Of a stretch of 64,000 bases of DNA, positions 11,532 through 22,310 are shown one piece after another. How positions within the stretch are numbered: the stretch's first letter is position 1; every line of letters begins with the position of its first letter. Source of the stretch: Molossus alvarezi. Taxonomy: Eukaryota; Chordata; Mammalia; Chiroptera; Molossidae. The translations under genes were made by a program, and so were the position numbers. Location: the NCBI GenBank assembly GCA_037176705.1, contig CM073886.1, positions 16,390,501 to 16,454,500 of the forward strand, written 5' to 3'. The notes below the pieces were generated by a model. That model worked only from the letters and a program-made list of their open reading frames with translations. It made no database searches and was not told the origin of the DNA.

Positions 11532-11765
11532 GGACTTCCAGTCAAATGGTGGCATAGGTAAGCATGGTACTTACATCCTCCCACAACCACATCAAAATTA
11601 CAACTAAACTACAGAACAACCATCATTCAGAAACTCCTGAAATCTAGCTGACTAGAAGTCCTACAACTGGGGATTTAAAGAAGCCACATCCAGACTAGTA
11701 GGAGGGATGGAGACTCAGCACAAACTGGTCCCACACCCATGTGTAGTAAATAAAAATTGGGAGGT

Positions 11766-11982
11766 TGCCTGGTTGGTGTGGCTCAATGATTGAAAATCAA
11801 CCCATGCACTAGAGGTTGCCACTTCGATTCCTGGTCAGGGCACATGCCCAGGTTGTGGGCCTGATCCCCTGTCGGGGGCATGCAGGAGGTGGCCAACCGA
11901 TGTTCTCTCTCATCGATGTTTCTATCTCTCTCTCCCTCTCCCTTCCTCTCTCTTTAAAATCAATAAAGAAAATTTATTTAAA
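11766..11982 (+). mobile_element. SINE class B
   Basis: TSD aaaaattgggaggt at 11752-11765 and 11983-11996. The right TSD copy is also the left flank of the next SINE. Confidence 0.95.
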
Positions 11983-11998
11983 AAAAATTGGGAGGTAT

Positions 11999-12250
11999 GC
12001 CTTAGCCAATTTGGCTCAATAGTTAGAGCCTCAACCTGAGGACAGAATGGTTGCAAGTTTAATACCTGGTCAGAGGTGCATGTCTGGGTTGCGGGTTCAA
12101 TCCCCAGCCCTGGTCAGGGTTGTGCAAGAGGCAGCCAGTTGATGGTCTCTCTCACATTGATGTTTCTCTCTATCTTTCCCTCCCTCCCTTCCACTCTATC
12201 TAAAAATCAATGGAAAAATATCCTTGGGTGAGGATTAAACACTCCCCCAG
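11999..12250 (+). mobile_element. SINE class A, diverged
   Basis: TSD aattgggaggtat at about 11986-11998 and 12251-12263. More diverged than the class B copy in front of it, so it probably landed first. Confidence 0.92.
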
Positions 12251-14050
12251 AATTGGGAGGTATATCTTGGCTATGGAGGACCCCCTGAGGAGCCAGAGGT
12301 CCCAGCCCCACACCCTGCCTCCCAGCCCAGGGTTCCAGTGCCAGAAATAGAAGTCCCCAAAAGTTCTGCCCGTAAAAACCAGTATGAATTGAGGCTCAAT
12401 GAGACGGAGTGTTTCTGGGGTCCCAGGCAGTTCCTCTTAAAGGGCTCACAAACAGACTTACTCTGACTCACTCCCTCTGAGCTCCAGCTCTGAGATACAG
12501 CTCAAAAGGAACATATGAGGAGAAACTAAATTGTCTGGCATCAGGGCGAGAGCTGAGAGGGCAGCTTTCTACTAGACAAAAGTGCTGGCAGAGGCCACTG
12601 TTCCTTTGATGAGCCCTCTCCCACCCCCCACAGAGCTGACAGGCAGGCACAATATCTGAGTCTTCATCAACCTTTTTGCCCAACCCAGGTGATTTCCTGA
12701 GGCTCCGCCCAACCCAATTTGCAGACCCACCCAAACTGTTTTCAGTGGCTTTTCCATATGAATGGCCTGTCGTGGCTCTTGCTTTAAATTTTCTTAAAAT
12801 CTCTTAAACAAGCAGCAGCTGTCGTTAGCATGCCCCATACACTATGTGGTCCCAGGCCTGGCACTAACAGCAGCAGGCCGTGGTTTGCAGCTTGGCCTCT
12901 CCTGGGTACCTTCAAGCCCAGCACAAATAGCAGCCATCTTCAGATTGCTTTGTAACTCAAGCCAGGTGGTTCTGAGCAGAACACAAGGTGGCAGCTGACA
13001 TTGGGGTACATCTCCCAGGAGGCCCCAGAGCCAGTGCACTCTAAGACGATGTGGAAGCACCTAACCACCTCCACAGTGACACACTCAAAGGTCGGACTCA
13101 GCGGGCACCAGAGCCCCACTGAAGTAAGTCCTACTCTGTGGGGTGGGTCCCTGAATAGCTGATCCTCCATGGTGACTGGTGGTCACAGCCAGTTCTTGCA
13201 GCTGATCAGCTTGGGGGTAAATTCCTCCCATTGACATGCCAACAGCAATCAAGGTTCAACTACAACAGCAGGGTGTACACAGCCCACACAGGGGTGGGAG
13301 GGGCATACCTGGAGTGTCCAGCTTGGGTGAACAGGGAGGCTGTGCCACTGGACCCTGCAGGACACCTACTACATTAGGCTACTCTACCAAGCCCAGAGGA
13401 CATAACAGTTCTACTTTGTACACAGAAAGAACCACAGGGAGGTTGCCAAAAAGAGGAGACAAAGAAATGAAAGAACAAAACAAAACTCCAGAAAAAGAGC
13501 TAAACAAAATGGAGAAAAGCAATCTACTAGATGCAGAGTTAAAAACACTAGTTATAAGGATGCTCAATGAACTTAGGGAAAGAGTAGTTGAACTTAGAGA
13601 GAAGTTCAACAGCATAATGAAAGGACATGGAAACCATAAAAAGGACATGAAAACCATAAAAAAGAACCAGTCAGAAATGAAGGATACACTAACCAAAATG
13701 AGGAATAATTTACAGGGAATCAACAGTGAAGTAGATGAAGCTGAGAATCAAATCAATGACTTGGAATATAAAGAAGCAAAAAACACCCAATCAGAACAGC
13801 AAAAAGCAAAAATAATCCCAGAAAATTGAAGATAGTGTAAAGAACCTCTGGTAGAACTTCAAGCATACCAACTTTTGCATCATGGCGGTCCTGGAAGGAG
13901 AAGAGAGAGAGCAAGAAATTGAAAACCTATTTGAAAAAATGACAGAAAACACCCCTAACCTGTTGAAGGAAATAGACATTCAAGTCCTGGAAACAAGATG
14001 AACCCAAAGAGGCCCATACCAAGACATATTATATTTAAAATTAAAACTGT

Positions 14051-14261
14051 AACAGACTGACAAACCTCAGAGGTAAGGGGGTTGGGGGGGTTGACAAGAA
14101 ATCAATCAAAGAACTTATATGCATATATGCATAACCGATGGACACAGACAATAGTTTAAGAAAAGTAGGAGGGGGTGAGAGTAGGGAGGAGGGGGGTCAG
14201 TGGGGGGAAAGGGGTGACATCTGTAATACTTTCAACAGTGAAAATTTAAAAAATCAAATCA
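14051..14261 (+). mobile_element. Very short L1 3' end insertion
   Basis: About 210 bp of L1 3'UTR only (tatgcatatatgcataacc, G-rich tract, acatctgtaatac). TSD aaattaaaactgt at about 14038-14050 and 14262-14274. Inserted in the ORF1 remnant. Confidence 0.9.
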
Positions 14262-14293
14262 AATTAAAACTGTTAAAGACAAAGAGAATTTAG

Positions 14294-14525
14294 TCTGGCT
14301 GGTGTGGCTCAGTGGTTGAGTGTTGACCCATGCACCAAGGTCACTGGTTTGATTTCTGGTCAGGGCAAATGCCTGGGTTGTGGGCCTGATACCAGTGGGG
14401 GGCATGCAGGAGGCAGCCAATTGATGTTCTCTCTCATCCATGTTTCTCTCTCTCTCTCCCTCTTCGTTCTTCTCTCTCTCTCTGTAAAATCAACAAAGAA
14501 AAATAAAATAAATGAAATTAAAAAA
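14294..14525 (+). mobile_element. SINE class B
   Basis: Complete copy, tail caacaaagaaaaataaaat. Short TSD agaattta / tagaattta. Lies 20 bp behind the L1 3' end. Confidence 0.9.
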
Positions 14526-14769
14526 GATAGAATTTAAAAAGCTGCAAGAGAAAAGCTAAATCATACTGTCAGTTGATTTCTCAACAGAAACCTTGCAGGC
14601 CAGAAGGGATTGGCAAAAAATATTCAAAGTGATGAAAGTAAGGACCCACAACCAAGGTTACTCTACCCAGCAAAGCTGTCATTTAGAACTGCAGGATATA
14701 TAAAGAGTTTTCCAGACAAGGAAAAGCTAAAGGAGTTCATCACTCCTTTTCAATTTGTATAAGTTTTTC

Positions 14770-14965
14770 TTTTTAAAAATTATTTTATTATACTGGTGAG
14801 AACTTCTAGTACAATGTGGAACAGAAGAACTGAGAGCAAGCATTCTTTCTTATTCTGATATTAGGAGGAGAGCATTCAGTCTTTTATCACTAAATATGAT
14901 GTTAGGTACAGGTATTTTTCAAATATACTCTGAGAAATTTTTCTTCTATTTGTATTTCGAAAAGG
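14770..14965 (-). mobile_element. Old L1 ORF2 scrap, antisense
   Basis: Reads antisense to the RT region: acttctagtacaatgtggaacagaag, gcattcagtcttttatcac, atgatgttaggtacagg. About 195 bp. 14966-15103 on its right is AT-rich with no recognised content. Confidence 0.6.
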
Positions 14966-15120
14966 TACTTCTTATATTTCCTTTTGTATGCTCATGAATT
15001 ACAGTAATATTTTCAATTAAAATGTATACATATGTAATAAAGTATTCTTACAATAGACATGTCATTTTTAGATTTTTTAAGAAATAAAAATGTAAAGCAG
15101 AAAAAAGGTAAATGGATGGA

Positions 15121-15295
15121 AACAGATATATCATACAAGCAATAGTTATGGGCTGCAGGGGTTATATTAATGTTAGATAAAATACACTTCAAGACACAAA
15201 TTATTACCAGATAAAAAGAGGGACATTTTGTAATGATTAAAGGTTCAACTCATTAGAAAAATATAACAATAATTAATATGTGCATGTCCTACTTG
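15121..15295 (+). mobile_element. Old L1 endonuclease region, resumed
   Basis: Continues the element that stops at 11531: aacagatatatcatacaagc, attaatgttagataaaatacactt, agagggacattttgtaatgatt. This supports copy 1 being an insertion into it. Confidence 0.7.
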
Positions 15296-15296
15296 A

Positions 15297-15550
15297 GCCC
15301 TGGCCGGTTTTGGTCAGTGGTTAGAGCATTGGCCCGTGGACCAGAGAGTCCCGGGTTTGGTTCCCACTAAGGGCATGTACCTCGGTTGCAGTTTGTCCCC
15401 AGCCCCGGTTGGGGTCGTGTGGGTGGCAACCACTCAATGCGTCTCTCTCACATCTATGTTTCTCTCCCTCTCTTCCCCCTTCTCTCCCTCCTATTCTGTC
15501 TGAAGATAAATGCAAAAAAAAAAAAGCCTTGGGTGAGGATAAAAAAAAAA
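15297..15550 (+). mobile_element. SINE class A
   Basis: Full copy from gccctggccggttttgg to tail gggtgaggataaaaaaaaaa; no clear TSD. 15551-15758 to its right holds no gene (weak resemblance to an old L1 3'UTR). Confidence 0.95.
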
Positions 15551-15758
15551 GACTCCTTCTTGAAGGTGACCAATTAAACATATGCATTTAGTTCTACTCC
15601 CTCAAAGTACCCTACTGAAATGATACTGAAAAGATATATTTATTATAAAAAATTCCAAACCTACAAAAAGTGTAATGAATTCCCATTCACCTGTTACCTT
15701 GATTTAACACTTATTCACATCATGCTATATTTGTTTCTCCTTTCCTCCTTGAAGTAGC

Positions 15759-16014
15759 TTTTTTTTTTTTTTTTTTATCCTCACCCAAGAACATTTTTAC
15801 ATTTATCTTCAGATAGAGTGGGAGGGAGAGAGGGAGGAAGAGAAAGAGAAACATCGATGTGAGAGAGACACATTGACTGGTTGCCACCCACACTACCCCA
15901 ACCGCAGCCGGGGACAAACTGCAACTGAGTTACATGCCCTTAGTGGGAACCGAACCCAGGACTCTCTGGTCTGTGGGCCGATGCTGTAACTGCTGAGGGC
16001 AAACAGGCCAGGGC
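15759..16014 (-). mobile_element. SINE class A
   Basis: Antisense with an 18-base poly(T) at the left. Weak TSD aagtagctttt / aaagtatctta. Confidence 0.94.
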
Positions 16015-16043
16015 AAAGTATCTTAAAATAAACTTAATTTTTT

Positions 16044-16273
16044 CCCTGGCAGGGTTGCTCAGTTTGTTGGAGCTTTGTCCCGTACAACAACAAGGCTGCA
16101 GGTTCAATTCCCAGTCAGGGCACGTACCTAGGTTGCAGGTTTGATCCCCAGTCAGGGTAATGCGGGAGGCAAAACCAGTCGATGTTTCTCTCTCATGTCA
16201 ATGTTTCCTTCTCTCTTTTTGTCTCTGTATCAATTAAAAAAGCAACCAACATATCCTTGAGTGAGGACCAAAA
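16044..16273 (+). mobile_element. SINE class C
   Basis: Older copy with ggttgctcagtttgttgga head and atatccttgagtgaggac tail. Confidence 0.88.
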
Positions 16274-16356
16274 TAAATTAATTAATGTAATTAAAAAAAA
16301 TTAAATGGTGGCATTTCACCTGATAAAGAAGTTTTTTTTAAATTAAAAAAGCATAG

Positions 16357-17137
16357 CTCTTTTTTGTGGTGCCTTCCAGGTGGTCAGTTGCTTCAGGATG
16401 AAACTGAACATTTTTTCCTCAGCCACTGGCTGCCAGAAACTCACTTAAATGGATGCTGAACGTAAACTTCATACCTTTTATGAGAAGTGTATGGCCACAG
16501 AAGTTGCTGCTGATGCTCTGGGTGAAGAATGGATGGGCCATGTGGTTCGAAACAAGTTTTCCCCATGAAGCAGGGCATCTTGATCCATGGCCGTGTCCAC
16601 CTGCTCCTGAGTAAGGGGCATTCCTGCTATAGACCAAGTAGAACTGGAGAGAGAGTGCAAATCTGTTCAGGGTTGCATTGCGGATGCCAATCTCCGTGTT
16701 CTCAACTTGGTCATTGTAAAAAAAAAAGAGGGGGGAGAAAGATATTCCTGGTCTCACTGATACCACTGTGCCTTGTTGCCTGGGTCCCAAAAGAACCAGC
16801 AGAATCTGCAAACTTCCCAATCTCTCTAAAAAAGATTATGTCCACTCATATGTTGTGAGAAAGCCCCTAAACAAAGAAGGTAAGAAACCTAGGACTAAAG
16901 CACCCAAGATTCAGCGCCTTGTTACTCCATGTGTCCTGCAACACGAACATCGGCACATTACTCTGAAGAAACGAGGTACTAAGAAAAATAAGGACGAGAG
17001 TGCAGAATATGCTAAACTTTTGGCTAAGAGAATGAAGGAGGCCAAAGAAAAATGCCAGGAACAGATCGCCAAGAGACGTAGGCTGTCCTCTCTGAGAGCT
17101 TCTACCTCTAAGTCTGAGTCCAGTCAAAAATGAGATT
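16357..17137 (+). pseudogene. RPS6: RPS6 processed pseudogene (40S ribosomal protein S6)
   Basis: Intronless copy of the mRNA for ribosomal protein eS6, including a 5'UTR that starts with a pyrimidine-rich TOP-like stretch (ctcttttttgtggtgcc), ATG at 16398 and the stop at 17131-17133. Codons 1-16 read through GCQKLT and then hit an in-frame TAA at 16446-16448 (codon 17). A deletion of about 16-18 nt near 16550 removes the ISGGND region. The last 121 codons (16768-17133) are open, with the unmistakable C-terminus [19 protein letters not shown]. Only a few bases of 3'UTR remain before a SINE at 17140; no poly(A) or TSD is left. Retrocopy, not translated as S6. Confidence 0.97.
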
Positions 17138-17139
17138 GT

Positions 17140-17436
17140 CACCCTGGCTAGTTTTGCTCAGTGGTTGGAGCATTGGCTCATGGACTGAAAGGTTACAGAT
17201 TTGATTCCTAGTCAAGGGCATGTACCTGTGTTGCAGTTTCAATGCCCAGTCCCAGTCGGGGTCATGCAGGAGGCAGCCAATTAATGTGTCCCTCTTCTCT
17301 TCTCGCTCTCTCTCTCTCTCTCTCCCTCCCTCTCTCTCTCTCTCTCTCCCCCTCCCTCCCTCCCTCCCACTCCCTCCTTCCCTCCCTCCCTTCTACTTTA
17401 TCTGAAAATCAATGGGAAAAGATCCTTGGGTGAGAA
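17140..17436 (+). mobile_element. SINE class A with expanded CT tract
   Basis: Head caccctggctagttttgctc; tail gatccttgggtgagaatt. About 50 bp longer than usual because of the pyrimidine tract at 17293-17394. Confidence 0.93.
17293..17394. repeat. (CT)n/(CCCT)n pyrimidine tract
   Basis: Nearly pure CT with two (CT)n blocks then CCCT/CCTT units; lies within the SINE. Confidence 0.95.
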
Positions 17437-17440
17437 TTAA

Positions 17441-18890
17441 CAACAATGTAATCAAAACAGCCTGGTACTGACACAAGAACAGGTTGATAGACCAGTGGAA
17501 CAGAATAGAGACACCAGAAATGGACCCAAGGCAATATGCTCAATTAATATTTGACAAAGGTGGCAAGAGCAAACAGTTGTAAAGACAGCCTCTTTAATAA
17601 ATGGTGTTGAGAAAATTGGACAGCTACATGCAAATAAATGAAACTAGACCATCAACTTACACCATACACAAAAATAAACTCAAAATGGATAAAAGACTTA
17701 AATGTGATCCGTGAATCCATAAAAATCCTAGAAGAAAATGTAGGCAACAAAATTTCGGACATCATACGCAGCAGCATTTTCACTGCTGCATCACCTAAGG
17801 CAACAGAAACAAAGGAAAAAATGAACACATGGGACTACATCAAACTAAAAAGCTTCTGCACAGCAAAAAAAAAATGACCATCAAAATGGAAAGGCAACCC
17901 ACTGTATGGGAGAACATCATTGCCAATGATACATCAGATAAGGGGTTAATGTCCAATATATGTAGAGTGCTCATACAACTCAACAAAAGGAAGACAAAGA
18001 ACCCAATTAAAAAATGGGCAGAGGAGCTGACTAGACACCTCTCCAAACAGGACATACAAATGGCCAAGAGACATATGAAGAAATGCTCAACATCACTAAT
18101 CATCAGAGAGATGCACATTAAAACAACAATGAGGTATCACCTCACACCTGTGAGAATGGCCGCCATCAACAAATCATCAAACAACAAGTGTTGGCGAGGG
18201 TGTGGAGAAAAGGGGACTCTAGTACACTGCTGGTGGGAATGCAGACTGGTGCAGCCACTATGGAAAACAATATGGTGTTACCTCAAAAAATTAAAAATTG
18301 AACTGCCATTTGACCCAGTGATCCCGCTTCTAGGAACATACCCCATGAAGCCTGAAACACCAATCAGAAAGAATATATGTACCCCCATGTTTGTAGCAGC
18401 ACTATTTACAATAGCTAAGATCTGGAAACAGCCCAAGTGTCCATCAGTAGACAAATGGATAAAAACGCAGTGGTACATCTACACAATGGAGTACAATGCA
18501 GCTGTAAGAAAGAAAGAGCTCTTATCCTTTGAGACGACATGGAGGGACCTGGAAAGTATTATCCTAAGTGAAACAAGCCAAGCAGAAAAAGACAAATACC
18601 ACATGATCTCACTTATTTGTGGAATATAATGAACATAACAGTCTGAGGAAGACGGTAGACCCTGAAACATGGAAGTAGGGTACAGACTGATAACCCTCAG
18701 AAGAGGGGGTGGTGAGGGTGGGAAGAGATAAACCACAGAACGTATATGCATGTATGCATGACCAATGGACATGGACAACAAAGCTGGGGACGGGGCGGGG
18801 GGGGGATGGGGAAGAAGGTGTCAATAGGGTAAAAAAGGAGAAACATCTGTAACAAAAATAAAATTAAAAAAAAAATAAATTAAAAAAATA
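17441..18890 (+). mobile_element. 5'-truncated L1: ORF2 C-terminal third and 3'UTR
   Basis: Starts aatgtaatcaaaacagcctgg. ORF2 pieces at 17638-17877 and 17829-18629 (266 codons), the second with CWRGCGEKG...[14 protein letters not shown] and the normal ORF2 end (MISLICGI, stop at 18627-18629). One frameshift in a poly(A) run near 17870 separates them. G-rich 3'UTR at 18700-18830, A-rich tail to about 18890. Much closer to the L1 at 48566-52512 than to the old L1s around it. Confidence 0.93.
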
Positions 18891-18899
18891 ATAAAGAAA

Positions 18900-19264
18900 A
18901 GAAAAGAAGAACTCCAAGAAGTCTTCAAAATGGAAAAGACAAAAAGGGCATTCTGTCTTAAGTACTAAAAAGAGGAGTGGAAATGTTGTCAAGATGTGCT
19001 GACCCAGTAATCGAGGATAATCATGCAAGAGTCCTGGGCATTTTTATTCCTCTAGAATTGAAAGTGGGGAATGTGGACAACAAGGATGTGGCTGAGGATG
19101 ACAAGGGAAAACTTGCGCCCTGGCCAAGGTGGCAACAGAACAGAAGAGAATTGTGTGGGAATATTCCTCTGAGCCAAAGTAGAGGTGGACACATTGACCC
19201 TGTTCCAGTTAAGCCTAAAAGAGGAGAACGCAGTGGAGAATCCTACACCACAGAAATGGTTGAA
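18900..19264. other. Unidentified segment with a 97-codon open frame
   Basis: No repeat family recognised. The plus strand is open at 18977-19270 (MEMLSRCADPVIEDNHARV...). The frame is charged, has no signal peptide or known motif, and runs into an L1 3'UTR. Possibly the remnant of a retrocopied mRNA, but I cannot name a parent. Confidence 0.3.
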
Positions 19265-19545
19265 TCATAAAAGAATCATAGAACAGACTGATGGTAGCCA
19301 GAGGGGTGGGGGTTTGGGGAACTAGGTGGGAAAAATGAAGGGATTAAGAAGTACAAATTTGTAGTTAGAAGTACAAATAGTCATGGGGATGTAAAATCCA
19401 GCATAGCTAATAATATTGTAATTACTCTGTATGGTGCTAGGGATACTAAACATATTGGGGGAACACTTTGATGCAGTATACCTGAAACTAATACAAATTA
19501 TATTGAATGTAAACTGTAACTGAAAAATAAAATTTTAAAAATAAA
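19265..19545 (+). mobile_element. Old L1 3'UTR
   Basis: acagactgatggtagccagagg, gtacaaatttgtagttag, agtcatggggatgtaaaatcc and gaaactaatacaaatta form the standard L1M 3'UTR order, ending with aataaaatttt. Confidence 0.8.
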
Positions 19546-20480
19546 AAACAAAAAACACAACAAAACCCCAAGAGTTTTCTAAGAGTAACAAATAAATAAG
19601 AACAAACATCAAATCTCAAAATAAATAAATAAATAAAAAGGCATAAATTCAATAAAACATTTAGAAGAAAAATGGGATAAATCTGTGACCTTTGCCCATT
19701 AGTCAAAGAGTTCTTATATATGATAACAAAAGCATTGTACATAAAAGAAAATAATTGATTAGACCTCATCAAAAGGTAAATCTTTTATTCTTCAAAAGAC
19801 ACCATTAAGAAGATGGAAAGGCAAGTAACACACTGGGAGAAAATCTTTTCCAAACACATATCTGCTAGAGGACTTGTATCCAGAATATACAAAGAATTCT
19901 TGCAACTATGTAAGAAGACAAATAGTCAAATAAAAAAATGGGAAAAAGATTTCATTAGACCCTCACCAAAGAAAATATATAAATGGCAAATGAGTACATG
20001 AAAAGATGCTCAAAATCATTAATCATTAGGGAAATGCAAATTAAAGCCACAATGAGAAATAATTCATACCCACTAGAATGGCTACAATAAAAAACAAAAA
20101 CCAGCCCTGGCCAGTTTGGCTCAGCAGTTAGAGTTTTGGCCTGCGGATCAGAGAGACCTGGGTTCGGTGCTGGCTAAGGGCATGTACCTCGGTTGGTTTA
20201 TCTCTGGCCCCGGCTGGGGTTGTGTGGGTGGCAACCAGTCGATGTGTCTCTCTCACATCGATGTTTCTCTCGCTCTCTTCCTCTCTCCCTCCCACTCTAT
20301 CTGAAGATAAATGCAAAAATGTCCTCGGGTGAGGAAAAAACAAAACAAAAAACCTTGTCAATAACAAATGTTGGCAAGGATATAGAGAAACAGGGCTCAT
20401 GTATTGCTGCTGGTAGGATTATAAAATGGTGCAGCCACTTTGGAAAAACAGTTGGACAATGCATGAAAAGTTAAACATAT
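19546..20480 (+). mobile_element. Old L1 (L1M) ORF2 3' part, first of two
   Basis: aaaagacaccattaagaagatgg, gtatccagaatatacaaagaat and ggctacaataaaaaac mark the ORF2 C-terminal third. Split by a SINE at 20104-20352. The next element repeats the same region, so these are two independent insertions. Confidence 0.8.
20104..20352 (+). mobile_element. SINE class A
   Basis: Full copy between acaaaaacca and an A-rich tail acaaaacaaaaaacc that doubles as an imperfect TSD. Confidence 0.94.
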
Positions 20481-21185
20481 TCTTAGATATGACATCAAAA
20501 GACAAGTGAAAAAAAAAAAGCAGATACATTGAACTTCATCAAAACTGAAAATTTTTATGCATAAAGAACACTATCATTAGAGTAAAAGGCAACCCACAGA
20601 ATGGGAAAAAATATTTGCAAATCATTTATCTGTAAATGATTAATATCTAGAATATATAAAGAAATCCTGAAACTCAGCAACAACAAAGCAAACAACCTGA
20701 TTAAGAAATGGTCAAAGGACTTGAGTAGATATTTTTCCAAAGAAGATATACATACAGCCAATAAACACATGAAAAGCTACTCAACATCACCAAGAACTAG
20801 GGAAATACAAGTCAAACCCACAGTGAGACACCAGTTCACACTCACTAGGATGGCATACATATATATCCAAAAGACAAAACAAAAACAGAAAATAGTAAGT
20901 GTTGGTGAGGATGTGGAGAAATTGAAATTCTTATGCCACCTTGCTTATGTGAACGTAAAATGATGCAGCTGCTGTGGAAAACAATATGTTATTTCAAAAA
21001 ATTAAATATAGAATTATGCTATGATCCAGCAATTCCACTTCTGTGTATATACCCCAAAGAAGTCAAAGCAGAGACTCAAACAGATATTTGTACACCCACT
21101 TTCATAGCAGCATTATTCACAATAGCCAAAATATGAAAACAACCCAAAGGACTATTGAAACACAAATGGAAACACAAATTGTAGT
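20481..21185 (+). mobile_element. Old L1 (L1M) ORF2 3' part, second
   Basis: Repeats the same ORF2 region: gcaacccacagaatgg, open pieces at 20721-20963 and 20933-21136 with tgatccagcaattccactt and ttcatagcagcattattcac. Stops and frameshifts throughout. Confidence 0.82.
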
Positions 21186-21198
21186 GTATATTATTTTT

Positions 21199-21465
21199 TA
21201 TTTTTTAATTTTATTTATTCATTTATTTTATCCTCACCCATGGACACCTTTGCATTTATCTTCAGATAGAGCGAGAGGGAGAGAGGGAGGAAGAGAGAGA
21301 GAGAAACATCGATGAGAGAGAGACACATCGACTGGTTGCCACCCACACAACTCCATCCAGGTCGAGGACAAACTGCAACCGAGGTACATGCCCTTAGCGG
21401 GAACCGAACCCGGGTCTCTTTGGTCCACAGGCCGATGCTCTAACTGCTGAGCCAATCTGGCCAGG
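21199..21465 (-). mobile_element. SINE class A
   Basis: Antisense with a T/A-rich tail; TSD tgtatattatttttt (about 21185) / tgtatgttatttttt (about 21466). Confidence 0.94.
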
Positions 21466-21501
21466 GTGTATGTTATTTTTTTTTTTTTAATTTCTCTTTC
21501 A

Positions 21502-21707
21502 GCCCTGCCCAGTTTGGTTTGGTGGTTAGAGTGTCAGCCCAAGGACCAAAGGGTCATGGGTTCAATTGCAGGTCAGGTGGCAACCAATCTCTCTCTCTCT
21601 CCCCCTTCTTCCCTCCCTCCCTCCTTCCCTCACACCCTCCCTCTCTTCCACTCTATCTAAAGCTCAATAGAAAAATATCCTTGGGTGAGGACTAACAAAA
21701 CAAAAAA
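21502..21707 (+). mobile_element. SINE class A with internal deletion
   Basis: Head agccctgcccagtttgg; about 50 bp between the B box and the gtggcaaccaat block are missing. Tail atccttgggtgaggact. Confidence 0.9.
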
Positions 21708-21709
21708 AT

Positions 21710-22310
21710 TATTTTTCAGTTAAAGTTGACATACAATATTATATTGGTTTCAGGTGTACTAATAAAGTGACTAGACATTTTTAAATGTAGTATAAGTTTT
21801 AGAAAATGTGGTATATGTATTCAGTGGAATATTATTCAGTTTTAAAAAGGAAGAAAATTCTGACCCATGATACAACATGAATGAACCTTGAAAACACTAT
21901 GCCAGGTGAGATAAGTCAGATTCAAAAGGACTAATATATGAATCCACTTACATGAGGTAGCTAGAATATCAAATTCATGGAGACAGAAAGTAGAATAGTG
22001 TAACCAGGAGCTGGGCAGAGGGAAGAATGGAGAATTGGTGTATATTGGGTACAGATTTTCAGGATGGGGTGATGAAAAAGCTCTGGAGATGAATAGTGGT
22101 GAAATGAAAATATGTATCTATGTACAGACTTGCACACAGATGCTTAGCAGCATTATTCACAATAGTCCAAAATTGGAAACAGTGTAAAGGACTGGATAAA
22201 ATGGGGTATATCTATGCAATGGAATACTATTCAGCAATGAAAGGGAATAACTATTGATACATGCTATGACCTGAATGAAACTAAAAAGTATCATGACTAA
22301 GTTAAAGAAG
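21710..22310 (+). mobile_element. Old L1 3'-end fragments
   Basis: A short antisense 3'UTR scrap (21720-21780, ttggtttcaggtgtac) is followed by two sense scraps (21800-22110; 22115-22300), each with the caatggaatactattcag-type block. No open frame. Confidence 0.65.

Larger units (their letters stand above)
13449..14750 (+). pseudogene. L1-type ORF1 remnant (copy 1)
   Basis: The 197-codon open frame at 13236-13829 carries from about 13467 the coiled-coil N-terminal half (KEQNKTPEKELNKMEKSN, DLEYKEAKN). Then frameshifts: the ctggaaggagaagag block (GVPEGE) at about 13886 and a C-terminal block at 14580-14745 (aggccagaagggattgg, compare LQARREW; cagacaaggaaaagctaaa). The initiator is lost. An L1 3' end and a SINE are inserted at 14051-14525. 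Dead homologue of the intact ORF1 at 25062-25982. Confidence 0.8.
11532..15103 (+). mobile_element. 5'-complete bat L1-type element with ORF1 only (copy 1)
   Basis: The 5' end gacttccagtcaaatggtggc is the decayed form of the 5' end of the intact element at 24681-26879 (gacttccggtcaagatggcg). Long 5'UTR to about 13445 (carrying two SINEs), ORF1 remnant to about 14750, and no ORF2 after it. The 17-bp TSD aaaagtaaatggatgga (11515-11531) reappears with one extra G at about 15103-15120, bounding the whole unit. The last 350 bp hold an antisense old L1 scrap and unplaced AT-rich sequence, so the original 3' end is not seen. Confidence 0.7.
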
